The notes under the pieces were generated by a model that saw only the letters and a program-made list of their open reading frames with translations, searched no databases and was not told where the DNA came from. This document shows positions 39,174 through 50,764 of a stretch of 64,000 nt of DNA, piece after piece (the first letter of the stretch is position 1; each line of letters opens with the position of its first letter). Both the position numbers and the translations under genes were made by a program. Source of the stretch: Siphlonurus alternatus. Taxonomy: Eukaryota; Arthropoda; Insecta; Ephemeroptera; Siphlonuridae. The DNA lies in assembly GCA_949825025.1 (NCBI GenBank), contig OX463780.1, positions 43,504,979 to 43,568,978 on the forward strand. Reading direction: 5' to 3'.

Positions 39174-42100
39174 CTGAAGAACAAGAACAGAGTAAAGACA
39201 AAGTAACAACGTCTGAGTCTGCTATCAAATAGTCCTTCAATTTTCATTACATTTGAAAATAAATATTCTGTGTTATTGATCAGAAAATTTTCTTAATCCC
39301 CATCTTAAATGAGTCATTTGGATCTAGTAAATTTTTCTGTAGTTCATACTTTAAATTTATTTATTTGATTAAAAAAAAAAAAAATAGACAAGACCATATA
39401 ATTTAAACTTAAAATTTAGTAACAAAAAAAAGGATCAATTAATTTAAAATACCAATTCTGCTGCACACCTTGAGAACAACATAACCTTTACCTGCTCAGT
39501 TTGTGGAAGCTATCTATGGAGTGAGGAATTTGATTCTTTTTAGAAGAACTTAAATTTAACTAAATGCTCTTTTCTTATCCCTCTCCTAAAATCACAGAGT
39601 TTTATTTCTTTACGAAGCAGCCAGCAAGTCAGACAGAGGTAAAGTATCTGTTGTCCCAAGGTGTACAGTAGATAATTCAAATGCATTCTCTGATGTTCAA
39701 ATGACTTACGTAGACGGCCGACTTCATGGCCTGGACCTTGTGGATGTAGAAGTCATAGACGAAGGCGGCCATCTGTGGCATGTCCTCTGCCAGCTGGGCC
39801 TGCCCCTTGGGCTGCTGGTCCACCGGGCGCTCCGTGGGGTAGCTCTCTTGGGGAGACAGGTAGAGCTGCAGAGGCCGTGCCATCAGCTGTGGAGGAATAT
39901 ATGTCAGAACAGGTGGACTGGGACAACGGGACGTCAACAAGTCTCGGTAAAACGCTCCTAATGTTCTATAAACAAACAAAATTCCCACCAGTATTGTTAG
40001 CATGAATAGTTAGTAGTTGATAAAAAAAATGAAGCATAAAATGGTAAAAGAACAATAGCTTAAAACTGTGGTAGAAACAGAAGTTTTTTTTATTATTGAA
40101 ATTTACATACAGTAGTAATTGTTTATTAATTTTCCAATTAATAAATAAAAGAGGTTTAAAAATTCCCTGACATGAAAAATTTCTTCATAAGACCACTATA
40201 CTATTTTTTTTTTACATTTTTTCAGCAATTTTCGAATTTATTAATTTGAAAACAATGACATCTTTTACTTCAACATTTTTTTACCCTCTAAAACCTTGTT
40301 CTCATGCTGAGATGGCAATTAAAATTGTTTTATTAATTTTTAAATAGGATGCTTCAATTATGTTCAAAATAAGCTTCTATAGGGTGACCTACAACACGAT
40401 AGTACTTGCCTGGCTGAAGGCTGGTGTCAGCTCGAAGCAGTTTCGGAAGAGGGAGACTCTGGCAAACACGTAGAGGCCGAGGCGAGCACGGGACATGGCG
40501 ACAACGAGACGTCGCACGTCACGCAGATGGCCTACTGCCTTGGTGCGCACCAGCGACAGCAGAATGTAGTCGTTCTGCTGGCCCTGGTACTTGTCTACCG
40601 TCGTCACCTGCAGCAGACGACAAGGGGTCAGCAAACAGTTTTGCAGGCTAATATTTTACTGGCATAAGAAATTATCTTGCAATACAGTTTTAAAAGTTTA
40701 TTTTAGAGGTCCTTAAACATTTCAAATATCAAAATAATTTGTTTTATATGAAAATCGTCTAAATAAACATCAAAATAAGCAAAATATAGAATATTCATGA
40801 GAAAAATAATCTAAAGAATAAATTAATGAATAAAATATTTTTCTGTTCAATTTGATTCATATTAATTTATTAAATAATAATTAGATTAAATTGTCTTCTT
40901 TTTTTTCCCACTTTCCTTATTCTTACGTTTTGGTGTTGAAGTAATTTTAATTCCAATAGAAAGAGGATTATCGAAGAGACAGTTATTTATAAATGCACGG
41001 ATAACATTTTTTGTTCATTTTAAGAGGTGGTTCACCTTGTGAGGACGCCCGATGAGAGGGTTGTCCGCACACCGGATGTTGATGACGTCCCTGATGAGAT
41101 GCTTCTGTCCGTTGTATGTCGTCAGGATGGAGATCTTCTCCGCGGGGTAGCCCAGCAGACGCATGTACATGTAGGTGGCCACCACGTACTCTGCCTCAGC
41201 CAGGTTCTGTGGCAGCGTTAAGATGGTTACAGATAAGAAACGATGATCAACAGGAAATGAGAAATCAAATTGAGGAAATAAAGGATTGAAACTTTAACTG
41301 AAATATTTATGATGAGTGGTTGGAAAAGGGTAAAAAAAAAAGTAAGTTTGAGTAGATCTAATAATTTTACACATAAATCAATCAATTTCTATCTGATAAT
41401 CTTCCATTCTGATTTATAAAATATATAAAATAATACAAAAATGATAAAAAAATTAAAAAAATAACGGATTCTATACACTAAATTGACAATGATAGTCAGC
41501 CTCTGACCCATTAGTAATTTATGTGATTATACCAGGTCATTTTTTAAATTTACATCCAGTGACACTCACAAGAGATTGCCTCCTTCCCCAATGCTACATA
41601 TCTGACGACGCACCTGGTAAAAGTAGGGGCTTGGCTCGGTCTCGCCCACTCCGTTGAAGTCTTCAACGTTGATCAGCTGGAAGTCGTAGTAGAAGCCGGG
41701 GTTGGCGACGAGGTACTCGTGCGCTCGGTACACATGCGGCAGGTTGCCCAGCTTCTTGTACCGCCAGTTGTACAGGTTGCAGATGCTGCAAGGTCAAACA
41801 GAACGGTTAGCACAGTGGTTCACTAACAAAGACTCATTCTACGTGATTTACAAAAGATAGGAAGTTTGCCAATTTGATTTCTTTAATAACTTTTATTTTA
41901 AGGATGAATCTCAGTAGGTTGAGATCTCGCAATTGTACCGCCTGAATGCAACAAGACTTGCAGGGGACTTAGAACTCGCCATCAATAGGTGGCATACAAA
42001 TTTTGAAGCGAATCTGTCTTACCAGTTTTGTGAAAACTGAGGTAGAAGTTTAACATTGGCCTTATGGACGAAAACCGGAAATGGAGCTGTTGTAAGAAAA

Positions 42101-45100
42101 CTGCAAGACTGAATTTGCTCAAACCATTAGCGATTAAGTTTTAGAACATTCTCGATTTTTTAAAATTTATTTCATTCGATTCGTTTGCAGGGAAATATTT
42201 TTTGACTCCAGCAGTAACTGAGATTCATCGTTAACTTGAAGAAGTTTCAGTGAAATAAAATTAAAATGATATATTTTAACTTCTATAGTAAAAGGTAGTA
42301 CAGTAGTTAATTATAAGAATATATTTAATTTTCGAACCTTTGCAACCTGTAAGTACGTAGTTGTAAAGAATAAAAACTTCAATTGCAGGATTTTTAATAA
42401 TTTTAAAACAAAGTTTGACAATAATTCATTTATTTTTTCTACCTTAAATATATTCTCAATAACTCTCGGGGCTCCTATCTGATGAAATTATATTAGCCTA
42501 AAATTACCTTGGCCTGGATCGCCCCTGTCCATCGAGGTCCACGGTGGGTACTCCGAGACGCACAATGCGGGTGAAGAGGGACTGCTCCATGTTGGAGTAC
42601 TTCTGGAAGGCCATGTTCTTGATGACGGGGGGCAGCTGGTGGTGGTCCCCGATCATGATCCAGCGCTTGAGTCTGCTGAAGCCGTCCGCAGGGTTCTGCA
42701 GGAGCAACGGGATGAAGGTCTCGATCTCCAGGATCTGGGCAGACTCCTCCATCAGGATGTTGTCATACTTGAACCCTGCACACCATGGTCAGTTAGGAGT
42801 TAGGCCAAGGAACATTAATAAGGATGACATTAGTGTAAGTTGAAATTAATTAGCATGGTACTTTAGTCATTAATTTCTTTTAAATATTTTTATTAAATAT
42901 TTTTTTAAATTTTCATAAGTGTTATTAGATTAGGTTACCAATTTTATTTTTCAAATAACAATACTGTAAAATGTATTTAAATGAATACTGTAAATACATA
43001 TTACTCATATTTTTTTAGATTTGACTGAATTTGGGAACTAATGTACATATTTGAATTTAAAATCATTAAAATTATGTTCACAGGGTCACTCTTCAACAAA
43101 CAAAAATATTATACTCTTATTACCCAAGTTCTATAATTTTAATTTATAATTTAATAATATAATTTTAAAATAAACATATTTTCTGACCTCTGAAAGACCT
43201 GGGAAAAAAAAATCATACTCAACAGGAAAATTTAAGATATACAGTAATACATTCTTCTCAAATGTCCATTGCAAATCGTTCGAATCTTTATCCATACCAA
43301 GATCAACGAGCTCTCTCCTCTTGAGGGCTGCGTGGGTACACGTCATGGCGATGATCTTGGCCTCTTTCACCAGCAGGTATTTGGAACGGTCCAGCCCACT
43401 CCGCAGCAGCTCGAACGCTCGGAACTCCTCGAGCTGCGTGAAGATCTTCTCTATGTACCTGTGAAGACACAGAGGTCAGCCAAGGTCATCAGGTGGAGCA
43501 GCACAGCACTTACCTGAAGCAACCGTCGGCAATGTCCATATCCTCCTCGTAGGACTTGCCCTTGAAGAGAGGCTGAGGAGCGTTCTCGAAGAAACGGTTG
43601 AACGGAAACTCTTCCTTTACAGCAGACACTGCAACGATCTGGTGAGATAACAACAAAATGTAAGCATTAAATACAATAATGAATATTGATAATATCAAAG
43701 GACTGCAGTTCAGAGTAGCACTTATAGTTAACGTTAGTCATGACCGAATTATGTTAAAATATTTTTGCTGAAGTTAACCTCTATATTTACATAACTTAAG
43801 GAAAAACTGAGTACATATTATTAGAAAATGGGTTTTGCTACAATAAATTGAAAACTAAAAAGGAATTGATTATTCACAAAATTATAACAACCAAGGTAAC
43901 ATATACTAGCAAATTATCCTAACATAACCGTCTGTTGTACTTATTTGAACTTCTATGCAACTTAATTTTTTTTAAACGTTATCAGTGAAAAACATAATTT
44001 TTCTCTCACCTTGGCAGCTGACGGCTTGGTCTTGCTGAGGAAGTGCTCCCAGCGAGCCAGCACGTGGTACAGGAAGAAGTGGCCCGCGGTCTCACACGTG
44101 TACGCCACGTCCCCGCCCACCTCGAGGCTTTCCTGCAGACGCTGCACCTCCGACAGCAGCTCCAGACGCTTGGCCAGCACAAAGTTGACGCGACCATACC
44201 TGCGGCAAGTACACCAAGGTCAGAGAAACCTCAACAAGAAATACTTTGAGACAGTATACTAAGACTGGAAAATTTTAGAAATGATAATATATAATATACA
44301 ATATTATTAAATACTGTACTAGAAAAAAATAAAAATAGATTATGTCAATTTTAACTTAACAGTTTAGAAAAATGGATAAGTATACATTAATTAATTTATT
44401 TTAAGTTTTAAAGGAATACTAAATAGAGTACAGTATTTATTTTTTATTTTTGCTTTTAACTTGTAGTACAAATTGACACATCTTTACAATAAAAACCATT
44501 ATATTAAACTTCTATTTACAGGTCAAAATCTAAAGTAAAATCCCTAAAAATTAGCACACAGTCTTTACAGTCGACTAACCTGCTGAAGTCCTTCTCCGTC
44601 TCAAGGGCCTCTTCTCCGTGTCCGAGACGCAGCAAATGACGTTCGTCAATATCTAGGGCCATGATCTTCTCAAACAGCTGATTCAGCGCCTGGTTGGAGT
44701 GTGTCACGATGAGTGTCCGCTGTGCCGGGAAGTTGTGGTAGATGTTGGAGATGATTTGCACGGCCACGTCTGTCTTACCGGTACCGGGTGGTCCCACCAC
44801 CAGAGTCAGACCGGGCTGCATGCCAGCTCGAATCGCTTCCACTTGAGTCACCGTGAAGGGAATGGCGTTCCTACAAGATGCAACAATATATTAGGCACCG
44901 TTGAGGATAGTTTGGTGGAGTAAAATATTCCAGAGAGGGAGAGTTGGAGAGGGGAGTGATGCAATAAGAGTGTGTAAAAAAAAGTTGGTTCCCAGAAACT
45001 AGTTGCATGGCAGTACTATCTTCTACATGTAATACACTAATATCACAATTTAGTATTCTGATCTAGCCAACACAGATCAGGAAGCAATAACAGGCCAGAT

Positions 45101-48100
45101 ATAAAACTATTTACTTACTTCTTTGGCTGGTTGAACAGGTACGGGCCTCTGTTTGGAATGGTGTGGGGCTCAACAACGATGGCTTTCTCAACATCCTTCC
45201 CTGGCATCTTGTCGTCCTCAAGGTCCTTTCTCTTTTGTAGCACCTCTTCAAATGTCAACCTGGGCAAGGACAGAATGTTTAGCTTTCTTTATACACTTGA
45301 AAGCAGCTGAACAATATGCTATTTTCTTATGTTCATGCAGGCATAGATCTTACAATTAGATAATAGATCAGAGATCTTTCATATGTTTTATATTAATTTA
45401 TTTATCAAACTTTTTATAATTTGGATTTCTTTTTATTGTTATTGTTTCAGTACATTTTGCTCAAATACTAATTCACAATAAAACAATGCTGAACCTATAT
45501 ATATATAAAAAAAAAAAAAAAAAAAAGCTCAAGTTTCCTTTTTCTGACACACACCTGAAAGGAGGGACCAGTTTCTTGGGATCGTCTGTCTTCACTCTGA
45601 TGGCGTGGTCTGGGAAACTTGCTCTCAGATGGTCAATGTCCAGGAATGTGTCGTTGAAGTCCAGGGTAGGAATCTCATTTGGCATCCTGAAACAAGCAGC
45701 CACCATGTCTATGAGTAAAATTATTTTAATGAATGGTCTGTCCAACATAAAATTCCCTCTGTCTTATTTGATGCCAAGTTCTATAAGCTGTGTTTAATTA
45801 ATAGCAAATTTTCATCAAAATGAGACAGAGGAAGCTTATGATTGTTATAATTATTTTATTTACTTCCAAGTTTAAAGAGGAATAAAATCAACTCTTATTT
45901 CAATTTCACATAATTTGAAAGGAACAAAAATACTCAAGCAGCAACTAGTCTTATTAAATTCCCTCATGGAGAAAGGTAATTTATTTTATTCTTCTTTTAT
46001 TAATACTTAATTGCTACCAATCAATGAAATGTATAGACTTGCAAAAAGACATCAAAAAGGAAACAGAGATGTGTAAATCACATTTAAAGTAAGGTTGAGC
46101 AGAAGTGACCAGTACATAAAAGCATAACTATACTAGGAAAAAACAAAAAAAACTTACTATAATTTGTATTATAGTTACTATACTGAAATCAGAGCAGGAA
46201 CTATACAGTAACTACTGTATTGTGACAAATTATTAACTTTACTTTTGTTCACTAAAATCTTAATTGGATTTTTACAGCTAAAAAATTTAAATAAAAAATT
46301 TAAGCTAAGTTGACAATAAAACCTCTAAGCTACTTTACATATAATTGTAAAATGAATTAAAATTCATTAATTAAATAATCTTTCATCAATTTCCACCATT
46401 AAATTTGATCTTCCACCTATAACATAAACACTGTCTCTCAACTTATTTCCCCGTTTGACAAGTTAGTGATTGCTACGTCACACTAACCGGGAGTAGTGGG
46501 CTGCCCCAGGGTCTCCGTAGCCGAGGATGATGTCATGCAGCCAGTCTGGCACCACACACTCCGTGTTCATCAGCTCACGGATCGTCTCAAGCACCGCCTT
46601 GAAGTTGTTCTCCTTGGGCTTGCGGCGCATCAAGATGTTGAAACCCTCGTACACGTCCTGGCATTGGAGAAAATAAACATAGTTAGTAAATCAGCAGTAT
46701 TGAAAGAAAGATAGAAAGAAGAGTATATATCTTGACTTGATCAATGTTTGTCTATGTACAACCAAATGTTCCAGTAATAAAAATAAAAAATATTTATTAA
46801 AAAAAATGCTCTTGACTTGAAATAGAAATGCCAGACCTAAGTTTCAATTTTGGGACAGTGAATTTTTATTCCATAGTCCATTAATTAATTATTTGACACT
46901 TCAATCAAGTGATTGGTGGCAGCAAAGTATCTGCTTAAAGCCAACTAAAATTTGGATCAATCAATCATCAAGTACCTCCTGTCCCTGTGAGGCCTCGTCC
47001 ATGTCTGTGCGGTACTGGTTGCAGTCGAGCCACACTCGGAAGGTCCTCTTCTCGCCCGGTAGCTCTGGCTTGGGCTCAGGACCCTCCTCGATGACTCGTC
47101 CGTTCTGGTCCAGCATGCCCTCGATCTCGCAGCCTCGCACGCTCTGCAGACCAACCTGGGGGATGAACGGCTGGTTGTGCTGGATCTTGGTGCCTGCAAC
47201 CAGGGGAGGGGGGTCAGTAAGAAGGTTGCTGGTACAAGACCTTATGTTTGTTATATTGCAATTACTATACACTATAACCTTATGTTAAGATTTCAAACAA
47301 GGCCCTCATGCTGATTAGAGCAGCATTGACTCACCAATGGAGAGGCTGGGCCTGACGGTGATGAGGAAGCAAGCGTCGTGCTTGCGCAGGTTCTCCCACT
47401 CATTCTTGATCTCCTGGCGAACACTCAGGCTCACTGTCACGTCAGCACGCACCCGCGACGGCCTCTTCTCACCTGAGGAAGAGTAAACATATGAAATACA
47501 CATATTTTTTAATTCACACTCTTAGAAAAAACTAGCAAGCACTCAACAATATATTTTTTAATTGAGAATTTAACTCAGCACACACAACCCAAATTGCTTC
47601 TCTTATTTTATTATTATTAATAATATTATTATATTTTTAGATTTCTACATCTCACTAATTGTTACAGTTTGTTATAAATATATACTTATCGTCTTTGTAG
47701 TGCTCTTTTGGTGTATCTGCATTCGTAATAGATCAAGAAAAGAAATTTTTAACCCATTTGGAGCCATTTTTTGAATAATACTAGTAATGCCATCTATTGG
47801 CAGATTATCTCACTATAGGCAGAGCTACTGTTTATATTCAAAAAATGGCTCGAAATGGGTTAAAAAAATTCTTTTCTTGATCTATTACGAATGCAGATAC
47901 GCCAAAAGAGCGCTACAACAACGTTAAATAGTTTTATTTGTATAATAAATGTATACAAGTTTTTACAAGTTTTATTATTATTTTGAAAATTATAATATAC
48001 TGTATTTCATATTTAGTGCTTTCAACATCAACAACATCACTATATGTACTATAGTGAAAGGTAGTCAAGGGCTCACAAAATTTTAGTAGTTGAACTTACC

Positions 48101-50764
48101 AATATTTGGTTTTGCCACCTCCACCACTGCGAAGCTGGTGATAGGTTGAGCCATTCGTGCCCACCCTCCAAAGTAAACTCCTCCATCTTCAGACTGCCTG
48201 TAAGATATCAATACTTTAGTATCTTGCTAGTCAATTCATAATGTCCACCATGTCTTACCATGGGCTGAGTCTAGTGACAGCATCTTCTATGTCCTGCCTG
48301 ATCTCATCTGTGAACAACATTAATTTATAGTATGAAAATAAGTTGAAATTTTGACACAAGTAAACAAACAAAACTTAAAAGAAAACAGGTGAATAAAAAT
48401 TACTCTCTGAAGTTGAAGGTACAACTGCATTTAAAATTCTAAATAAGATATGACCTATAACCAATTTTAACAATTGATCTATTGGATAACCGTAAGTAAA
48501 AATATACAATTTTAGGGTATCCTGTTAATATATAACCCAAATTTAAAATATATTCACTTCACTTTTTTTATTTCTAACAAATTAATTTAATTAATACAAT
48601 ACCCAAAAGCTCTTTTTTAATGACATAAATAATCTAATATGAACTATTTGAGAAATTGGTATCGGACTCACAGGTGGACTCGAGTCTGAAGAGGTTGAAG
48701 TTCCTCAGGAGATAGTCGTGCAGGGTGAGGAACTGCAGATTGAGTTTGGGCAGCGCCAGACACCCCTCGCCGGAGAAGTACTCAGTAGGGACGATGTTCT
48801 CGTTCCAGATCACCTCTTCCGTCGGATACAGCGGCATCTCGTTGAGGGCTTCTAGCTGAGAGGCTCGCTTCTCGTGGCGAGACACCTGCAACATGAGCAC
48901 CATTGAGGTGAGTGTGGTGCACACCAATTATTTATTTATTATTTTCTCATCTCTTCTCATTTATTCCTAATTGTTAGAAATTGTTTAAAAATGTTACAAT
49001 ATTTTTAAAATGTTATTTTTACATCTACTAACCATAACTAAGAATTACATCATCGTAATAATGAAGACTAGATAAAATGAATGACACTTTGTCGGTCTTT
49101 ATCTTTGAGAGGTTAAGTGAGTAATTACTATACAGATCAATGTGCTGTATTAGATAATGACAACAATAACAACTAAGGCAGTGGGTGCTGCCTTCTAGAG
49201 ATAACACATCATACTTTAGACCTAGACTTAAAAGTTAAATTTAAAGGTCACAAGTACAATAATATATAAAGAAGAAGATTCCTCATACCGTCTTAAAGAA
49301 GGGAATGAATTCAGACTTTATGTTTTTTTTTAGTTTTGTTGATGATGTCAAACCTAATTTTGGACTCCGAAAAACGTTACTACCCTCCCTCCTCTTTCTA
49401 GGAAAGCCAGCAGTAGAAATACTACCAATGATGTCAGTATCACTTTTTCTTATCAATGAGGTCTACTTCGAAGGCAAGTCACAGATCAACGATAATTAGG
49501 TCAAAGATTGAAAGTTTGTAAGGTTAACTATCAGAAGTCAAATACATGTCATGAGTTTAGTTAAAAATAGTCCAGTACATTTTTTTTTTTTTTTTTTTTA
49601 CACTTCTCAATCTACATAATATTATTACATTGATGTCAGTATATTAATTATTTCGTTTTTGAAATTTGGTCGTACAAGACGACATGCAGTCTTTTTAACC
49701 TGAAAAGCACCTGCTTATTTCCCTGCGATTTAGTACATCTTGGTGTCTCACCAGTAACTCCAACAGGAACTCCTGGTCTAGCCTGAACCAGGACTCTGTG
49801 TCCCCCTTGTCCGGAGGTGGCGTCAGGTTCAGGTATGTCCCGATCTGGTGCAGGTCCTCCTTGCTGGAACACAGGATTGTCAGTCTCAACTCAAGTAAGA
49901 TTTGGAAACTTCAAACATTAAGAATTAGTTTCTGAAAAAATCAAAATAAGCAATATTATTTGATTGGGGGAAAAAAAGGATAGGATAGGACAGGAATTAA
50001 CACATACGATAGCAAAAGATTTGTTGGAAAGGGAGATAGTTTGAGCTTCTAGCCATCATTGACCCAGAATGATGGCTAAGAGCTCGAACTACCTCCCTTT
50101 CCAACATCATTTGCTATCATTTGCTATTGTGTGTGTTCCTATCCTCCAACTTACAAATATGCAGAGAAATATACAAAAATAGTCACAAATATATTTAAAA
50201 TTTAAACCAACAACCAAAGCACAAACAAATATTAACTTGAATAATTATTTTACTTTATTGATAACCATGAAGATTAATTATTGCTTTCACCCAATTCAAA
50301 CTTCTGCTATGAAATTACTGACAGAGTTAAATTTATTTTTGCTCAATCATTTTATAGTGCAGCCCCCAGGCTGTCTTACCTGAGGAGCTTAAAGTGCTTG
50401 AGGAGAGCCTCCCGAGTGTCCACACTAGCAACATTGGCCAGGGCGAAACTACGCAGCTCAGGGAACTTGGCGAACGCTGCCTTCTGTTGACACATACAAC
50501 AATTTGTTTAGTTGACATAATAATTATTGATTCGTCACAAAAGTACAGGATATACAGAAGTGAATATTGACATTTTAGGCTACACAGATAAATAGACCAA
50601 CAATTCTTGAGAAACTTTAATTGCAGCTAAAATTCTACAACGGTGCTCACCTGTAGGGAAGTGATCTTGGAGTAGTGCAGCTGAGTCATATCGTGGTCCA
50701 TCAGGGGGTCACCTGTCTCATCGTTGATCTCAAACCTCGAATAGAACTTGAGCATGTCCAGCAG
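38820..50764 (-). CDS. AQR: Aquarius (intron-binding protein IBP160), 5' part missing
   Basis: Spliceosomal SF1 (Upf1-like) RNA helicase. In the family it binds intron RNA upstream of the branch point, sits in a complex with SYF1/XAB2 and ISY1 in the nucleus, and helps couple splicing to intronic snoRNP assembly. I trace 21 exons (minus strand, 5' to 3'): 50764-50651, 50483-50380, 49863-49752, 48885-48672, 48307-48259, 48197-48100, 47472-47335, 47193-46976, 46657-46488, 45686-45555, 45259-45119, 44870-44580, 44199-44010, 43638-43514, 43458-43298, 42775-42508, 41785-41614, 41206-41036, 40607-40410, 39886-39710, 39173-38820. All phases join, giving 3597 nt or 1198 residues with no internal stop. 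Vertebrate AQR is about 1485 residues, so roughly the first 290 (N-terminal helical-repeat domain) are absent. Helicase motifs by visible-residue number: Walker A GPPGTGKT 523-530, motif II EESAQ 762-766, motif [12 protein letters not shown] 795-803, motif [14 protein letters not shown] 957-969, motif [15 protein letters not shown] 992-1004. The C-terminal tail is acidic. Confidence 0.97.
39887..40409 (-). other. GC-AG intron of aquarius
   Basis: A 523-nt intron with a GCAAGT 5' splice site (40409-40404) instead of GT, and a CCACAG acceptor. No GT near the junction would keep the frame and the conserved FSQ/L-ARPL join. GC donors are a minority class spliced by the major spliceosome, usually with an otherwise strong consensus, as here (CAG|GCAAGT). 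Confidence 0.9.
40410..40607 (-). CDS. AQR: Aquarius: helicase motifs V and VI exon
   Basis: Visible residues 957-1022: [20 protein letters not shown] (motif V), then [20 protein letters not shown] (motif VI with its arginine fingers), ending [11 protein letters not shown]. The exon ends at a GC donor, CAG|GCAAGT. The join to [10 protein letters not shown] in the next exon agrees with the family, so the donor call is firm. Confidence 0.96.
41902..42230. mobile_element. TTAA-flanked MITE in an aquarius intron
   Basis: TTAA at 41898-41901 and 42231-42234 bracket a 329-bp element whose ends are GGATGAATCTCAGT and, read from the other side, CGATGAATCTCAGT. The inverted match is short (13 bp). 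It has no coding frame. It lies between the exons at 42508-42775 and 41614-41785, with both splice sites untouched. Confidence 0.65.
42508..42775 (-). CDS. AQR: Aquarius: helicase motifs II and III exon
   Basis: Visible residues 754-841. It carries [15 protein letters not shown], the family's version of the DExx box with Glu-Glu in place of Asp-Glu. It also carries [20 protein letters not shown] (motif III). The EE..Q form is normal for aquarius and is not a defect. Confidence 0.97.
44580..44870 (-). CDS. AQR: Aquarius: ATP-binding exon (Q motif and Walker A)
   Basis: Visible residues 498-593. It opens [20 protein letters not shown], with Gln506 as the Q motif, then [20 protein letters not shown]. 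Motif Ia follows in [19 protein letters not shown]. All ATP-contacting residues expected of an active SF1 helicase are present. Confidence 0.97.
47690..47923. mobile_element. Palindromic MITE in an aquarius intron
   Basis: Arms at 47690-47775 and 47837-47923 are near-complements: TTTTGGTGTATCTGCATTCG and TAATAGATCAAGAAAAGAA on the left are mirrored on the right. The outer ends, CGTCTTTGTAG and CTACAACAACG, abut TTAT on the left and TTAA on the right, compatible with an eroded TTAA target. The loop is about 60 nt. Confidence 0.8.
48672..48885 (-). CDS. AQR: Aquarius: stalk/beta-barrel region exon
   Basis: Encodes visible residues 111-181, including [20 protein letters not shown] and [19 protein letters not shown], one of the most conserved non-helicase blocks of the family. 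It is followed by a 49-nt exon (48259-48307, visible residues 182-198) and then a 61-nt intron before the exon at 48100-48197 ([10 protein letters not shown]). Confidence 0.93.
49979..50147. mobile_element. Foldback element in an aquarius intron
   Basis: About 80-bp arms, 49979-50060 and 50068-50147, with only a few bases between. The left reads TTGGAAAGGGAGATAGTTTG and TCTAGCCATCATT; the right mirrors it. The right arm carries a small internal duplication (TTTGCTATCATTTGCTAT). No clear target duplication is seen. It should form a strong RNA hairpin in the pre-mRNA. Confidence 0.75.
50651..50764 (-). CDS. AQR: Aquarius: first visible exon
   Basis: It starts in phase 0 after a CTACAG acceptor and reads [20 protein letters not shown] and onward, for 38 codons. 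In the family this follows ...LFSQ near residue 290, so it is an internal exon, not the start: there is no Met at the junction and the acceptor is good. The next upstream exon is not in the window. Confidence 0.93.

Noticed and set aside
38999..50490. Plus-strand open frames across the aquarius exons
   Set aside because: They are antisense shadows of GC-rich exons; the minus-strand reading matches the aquarius family throughout.
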